Assembly (NCBI GenBank): GCA_017990155.1
Contig: JAGNOM010000016.1
Coordinates: 1-17,436, forward strand
Length of the DNA stretch: 17,436 nt
Direction of reading: 5' to 3'
Source: Propionivibrio sp.
Lineage (GTDB): Bacteria; Pseudomonadota; Gammaproteobacteria; Burkholderiales; Rhodocyclaceae
In this document: piece after piece, positions 15,330 to 17,436 of the stretch
How positions within the stretch are numbered: position 1 is the stretch's first letter
How the letters are laid out: each line of letters begins with the position of its first letter
Position numbers and translations under genes: made by a program
Notes under the pieces: model-generated
Seen by the model: the letters and a program-made list of their open reading frames with translations, nothing else
Databases searched by the model: none
What the model was told of the DNA's origin: nothing

Positions 15330-15634
15330 ATTTTCAGGCGCTCAACCACGCGACCATTGATCAGGTGCTCCTGAATGATCTCCTCGATATCTTCCTCGTC
15401 GATGTAGTGATACCAGACTTCTTCCGGATAGACGACGATGACCGGCCCGTCGTCGCAACGATCCATACAGCCGGCCTTGTTGATGCGGATCTTGCCCTTG
15501 CCCTTGAGTTTGAGTTGACCGATACGATCCTTGGCATAGGTTTGCGCCGCGGTCGCCCCGAGGTTGTTACAGCAGGCTTCACCGTCGCCTCGCTGGTTAC
15601 AGCAGAAAAAAACGTGATGTTTGAAATAGCTCAT
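15326..15634 (-). CDS. Thioredoxin-like [2Fe-2S] ferredoxin
   Basis: A 102-residue protein with the (2Fe-2S) ferredoxin domain of the thioredoxin-like fold, as in the Clostridium pasteurianum and Aquifex ferredoxins. Cysteines fall at 11, 12, 21, 22, 56 and 60. C56 and C60 in AGCMDRC are two cluster ligands, and one from each earlier pair should supply the others. The GPVIVVYPEEVWY segment and the IIQEHLINGRVVERL tail are typical of the stand-alone family. It likely carries electrons in the cytosol, but the partner is unknown. It overlaps the hydrolase by ATGA and follows the VanZ-family gene after 97 bp. Only a weak AGG lies before the ATG. Confidence 0.92.
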   Translation of the reverse strand: MSYFKHHVFFCCNQRGDGEACCNNLGATAAQTYAKDRIGQLKLKGKGKIRINKAGCMDRCDDGPVIVVYPEEVWYHYIDEEDIEEIIQEHLINGRVVERLKI

Positions 15635-15672
15635 GGAACGTTCTGCCTGGTTGTTGATATGCGTTGAGTAAC

Positions 15673-15717
15673 GGATGCGCTTGCATCCTTGACCTTTGGG
15701 ACCGCCAGACGGGCGGT
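15673..15717. repeat. Two short adjacent inverted repeats in the VanZ-ferredoxin spacer
   Basis: GGATGC (15673-15678) and GCATCC (15683-15688) can pair around a 4-base loop. ACCGCC (15701-15706) and GGCGGT (15712-15717) can pair around 5 bases. Neither is followed by a T run on the minus strand. They could be mRNA processing or Rho-related structures, or chance. Confidence 0.35.
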
Positions 15718-15731
15718 AGATTCATCCGGAT

Positions 15732-16868
15732 TCACAACCTTCGCCCGAGCGTCGACAGGTAGGGCAGCGCAAGGAACGGCCAGAGACTGGCGGATAGCCG
15801 GGTCAAGCCGTTGAAATTGAGGAAATGCCCCTGCTGCCAGATACTGAAAGCAACGACTGAATACGGGTTGGGCGGCGCGAGATTGACCAGCACGGTACCG
15901 GCCATCAAGGTCAGTCCGGCCATGACATGCCGCAACCAGGCCGGCAAGAGCATAAAGATCGAGAGCACACCGCCGCCTATCATCAACCCCAGCCCGGCAC
16001 CGGGCGTCAGCCAGGCAAGCGCCTCTTTCGGCCCGACCAGAATGGCTGCAGCCAGCGTGCGTATCGCCAATGCGAAGACAAAGAAAATGAACAACTCGAT
16101 ATAGGGCGGCGAGGCCCGGGAAAGCAGCGTACGGGCGATCAGGCCGACCGCCACGGTATTGCAGACGATGATTCCGGTTTCGATGGCGAAAAACGAGGGG
16201 GCCGCATAAGCTACCGTCGCTGGGATCTCCAGGAAGTGCCGCAAGTCACCGGCGCCGAAAAGGATTGTCTCGGGCGATAACTGGGTCAGCAGCCAGATAC
16301 CGATCAGGATGAGACCCAACTCGGCCTGTTGCGTCGGCGCCAGCAAGCGATGCTGCAACTGCGACAAGAGGACGAAGACACGGCCCCCCTGCCAGCAAGC
16401 GACGAATGCGCCGAGCAAAGTTCCGAGGCCATTGCAGCCGAGATCGAGATTCGAGGCGACGCGCGACGGTAGCAAGGTTTGCAGGCATTCAAGGCCAAGA
16501 CTGAGCCCTGAACCGAGCAGCAGAGCAATGAAAACCTGCAACCAGCGCCAGGGCACACGGCGCAGCGAGAGGGTCAGCAGGAAGCCCAACGGCAAATAGA
16601 CCAGGACATTGATCGCCAGATCGAAGCCGGTCCAGTAGCGCGGCCACGCGGCGTCAAGAAAAACGAGCAACGGAAGCGCCGGGTCGCGCCACCCGGAAAA
16701 GGGATGCAGGCTGGCGTAAATGATCAGCGCGGAATAGGCCAATGCCAGATAGCGGGGCATCGCACTCGGCTGCGTCGCCGAATGCGATGCTGCATCCGTT
16801 TCTGAATCGTTTTCTTCTCGCGTCATCAAGGAAGACATCACGTCTGAATGGGCAAAAGACCGGGCCAT
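15732..16868 (-). CDS. VanZ-family integral membrane protein
   Basis: A 378-residue, very hydrophobic protein with roughly nine or ten membrane helices after a polar N-terminal tail of about 38 residues. The VanZ-like region is the first half: FDLAINVLVYLPLG (82-95), then LECLQTLLPSRVASNLDLGCNGLGTLLG (126-153, given here as spaced blocks with E127, D142 and N146 conserved). The C-terminal half adds further helices with no family I recognise. VanZ itself gives teicoplanin resistance, but most chromosomal relatives have no proven function, so resistance should not be assumed. The start at 16868 is chosen because AAGGGG lies five bases before it; a longer open frame upstream has no comparable site. 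It heads the minus-strand group that includes the ferredoxin and hydrolase. Confidence 0.85.
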   Translation of the reverse strand: MARSFAHSDVMSSLMTREENDSETDAASHSATQPSAMPRYLALAYSALIIYASLHPFSGWRDPALPLLVFLDAAWPRYWTGFDLAINVLVYLPLGFLLTLSLRRVPWRWLQVFIALLLGSGLSLGLECLQTLLPSRVASNLDLGCNGLGTLLGAFVACWQGGRVFVLLSQLQHRLLAPTQQAELGLILIGIWLLTQLSPETILFGAGDLRHFLEIPATVAYAAPSFFAIETGIIVCNTVAVGLIARTLLSRASPPYIELFIFFVFALAIRTLAAAILVGPKEALAWLTPGAGLGLMIGGGVLSIFMLLPAWLRHVMAGLTLMAGTVLVNLAPPNPYSVVAFSIWQQGHFLNFNGLTRLSASLWPFLALPYLSTLGRRL

Positions 16869-16983
16869 TTTAGCCCCTTGAAAGGATCGGTGTGCACCGT
16901 GAGACCCGCCTCGGAGACTGGGATTCAAAGGTCTGCAGCAAGCCCGCACGCGCCGCCTTCACCAGCCCCGATTTGAGCCCGGG

Positions 16984-17012
16984 TTGACAAACTCCAATCT
17001 AATCAATAGACT
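16984..17012 (+). promoter_or_regulatory. Strong sigma-70-like promoter
   Basis: TTGACA (16984-16989) is a perfect -35 element, followed after exactly 17 bp by TAGACT (17007-17012), a four-of-six -10 match. Transcription should start near 17019, only a few bases before the terminator stem that begins at 17023. It is the best promoter match seen upstream of the gene at 17248. Confidence 0.6.
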
Positions 17013-17022
17013 GCGATTTCGG

Positions 17023-17058
17023 TTGCAATGCGTTCTTTAACGCATTGCAATTTTTTTT
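17023..17058 (+). terminator. Intrinsic (Rho-independent) terminator in a leader position
   Basis: The arms TTGCAATGCGTT (17023-17034) and AACGCATTGCAA (17039-17050) pair without mismatch around the 4-base loop CTTT. Eight Ts follow directly (17051-17058). It works only in the plus direction, since the minus-strand reading has no T run. No plus-strand gene lies between it and the photolyase 12 kb upstream, so it does not end a visible gene. It sits just after the promoter at 16984. Confidence 0.85.
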
Positions 17059-17172
17059 AACTGAAACTTTTTAACTCCTGGCATTTTCCTAGTACCAGTA
17101 CTTTCAGTTTTTCTCTTCAGAAGTATCCGAGTATTTGCCCAGCGGTCTCATAGCGCCGCTTCAATAACTGGG
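17059..17172 (+). repeat. Repeat-rich leader after the terminator
   Basis: AACTGAAA (17059-17066) and TTTCAGTT (17102-17109) form an 8-bp inverted repeat followed by a T-rich run. TTTTTAACT occurs twice, at 17054-17062 and 17068-17076. Further on, GCCCAG and CTGGGC enclose the pairable AGCGG and CCGCT within about 17138-17172. I matched none of these to a known riboswitch class. Confidence 0.45.
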
Positions 17173-17247
17173 CTTTGCACCCCCCTGAAACATTTGTCGC
17201 CCGGCATGCAGTATTGGTTGCGCGATGACAACAGTGAAGGAGAGAGC

Positions 17248-17436
17248 ATGTCTGCAACGATCTCGCTCAAAAAACCGATGGCGCGCAGTAGTAACATCGC
17301 GCTGGACCTTATTCAATTTGCACTAGCCCTTGCCGCTTTCCTATTCTTTGTCGGCATGGCACACCTGTTCCTGACGGAGCAGGCCACTTTGGAAACGCAG
17401 AACCAGGAATCCGCCGATACGATGACTGCGCGTCAT
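17248..17436 (+). CDS. Membrane-anchored protein of unknown function, 3' end outside the window
   Basis: The frame is open from the ATG at 17248 to the window edge, giving the first 63 residues. AAGGAGAG, an excellent ribosome binding site, lies just before the ATG. The protein begins with a short basic, polar stretch (SLKKPMARSS), then a hydrophobic helix around residues 21-42 (LIQFALALAAFLFFVGMAHL), then a polar, acidic and Gln-rich stretch. This looks like a signal anchor or single membrane helix with the remainder outside the membrane, but the orientation is inferred. I do not recognise the family. It is divergent from the VanZ-family gene. Confidence 0.75.
   Translation, partial: MSATISLKKPMARSSNIALDLIQFALALAAFLFFVGMAHLFLTEQATLETQNQESADTMTARH

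Larger units (their letters stand above)
16869..17247. promoter_or_regulatory. Divergent intergenic region of 379 bp, partly AT-rich
   Basis: This is the longest non-coding stretch. The half near the VanZ gene (16869-16980) is GC-rich and shows nothing beyond the AAGGGG ribosome binding site. The other half is clearly richer in A and T than the rest of the window. It holds a strong plus-strand promoter, an intrinsic terminator, several repeats and the ribosome binding site of the gene at 17248. No open frame of note lies inside it, and no clear promoter for the VanZ gene was found. Confidence 0.7.

Noticed and set aside
15673..15717. Possible intrinsic terminator after the VanZ-family gene
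   Set aside because: The two small stems lack a following T run on the minus strand, so they were kept only as short inverted repeats.
15732..16868. Reading the VanZ-family gene as a glycopeptide-resistance gene
   Set aside because: Gram-negative chromosomes commonly carry VanZ-like proteins of unknown role, and none of vanHAX or vanRS is present nearby.
17059..17230. Sigma-54 promoter or a known riboswitch such as the c-di-GMP class before the gene at 17248
   Set aside because: No GG-N10-GC pair with the TGGCAC and TTGC context was found, and the conserved core bases of the c-di-GMP riboswitch are not visible.

Overview
The window looks like ordinary chromosomal DNA of a betaproteobacterium, probably a member of the Rhodocyclales. 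The basis is high GC and gene content: a pyrB-pyrC' operon with pyrR, a Pil-Chp chemosensory cluster with a very large PilL/ChpA hybrid kinase, and a class I photolyase. The genus cannot be read from the sequence with confidence. Almost all of the window is coding. No tRNA, rRNA, insertion sequence or CRISPR array was seen.

Layout, left to right. (a) 1-3744, minus strand: a tightly packed operon read yqgE, ruvX, pyrR, pyrB, pyrC'. Neighbouring genes overlap by 8, 23 and 8 bp and the last pair is separated by 3 bp. PyrB is a catalytic aspartate transcarbamoylase. The dihydroorotase-like PyrC' lacks the metal-binding HxH motif and is probably a structural partner of PyrB. (b) 3792-5240, plus strand: a full-length class I DNA photolyase, divergent from yqgE across 47 bp. 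Its 3' end overlaps the end of pilL by 23 bp, tail to tail. (c) 5218-14438, minus strand: pilG, pilH, pilI, pilJ and pilL, the chemosensory pathway that controls type IV pili. PilJ is the receptor, PilI the adaptor, PilL the multi-Hpt kinase, and PilG and PilH the response regulators. No pilK (methyltransferase) or chpB (methylesterase) is present. (d) 14688-16868, minus strand: a VanZ-family membrane protein, a thioredoxin-like [2Fe-2S] ferredoxin and an alpha/beta hydrolase. The last two overlap by ATGA. (e) 16869-17247: the largest intergenic region and the most unusual part of the window. On the plus strand a consensus-like promoter is followed within a few bases by a perfect 12-bp stem and eight Ts, a textbook intrinsic terminator, although no plus-strand gene lies upstream. 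About 190 bases of further repeat-rich leader lead to (f), a small membrane-anchored protein of unknown function starting at 17248 and cut off by the window end.

The best candidates for something undescribed are the promoter-terminator leader before the gene at 17248, and a perfect 10-bp inverted repeat next to a -10-like box upstream of pilG. The rest is well-known machinery with some informative variations: a catalytically dead DHOase, heterogeneous Hpt domains in PilL, and a TTG start for pilG.
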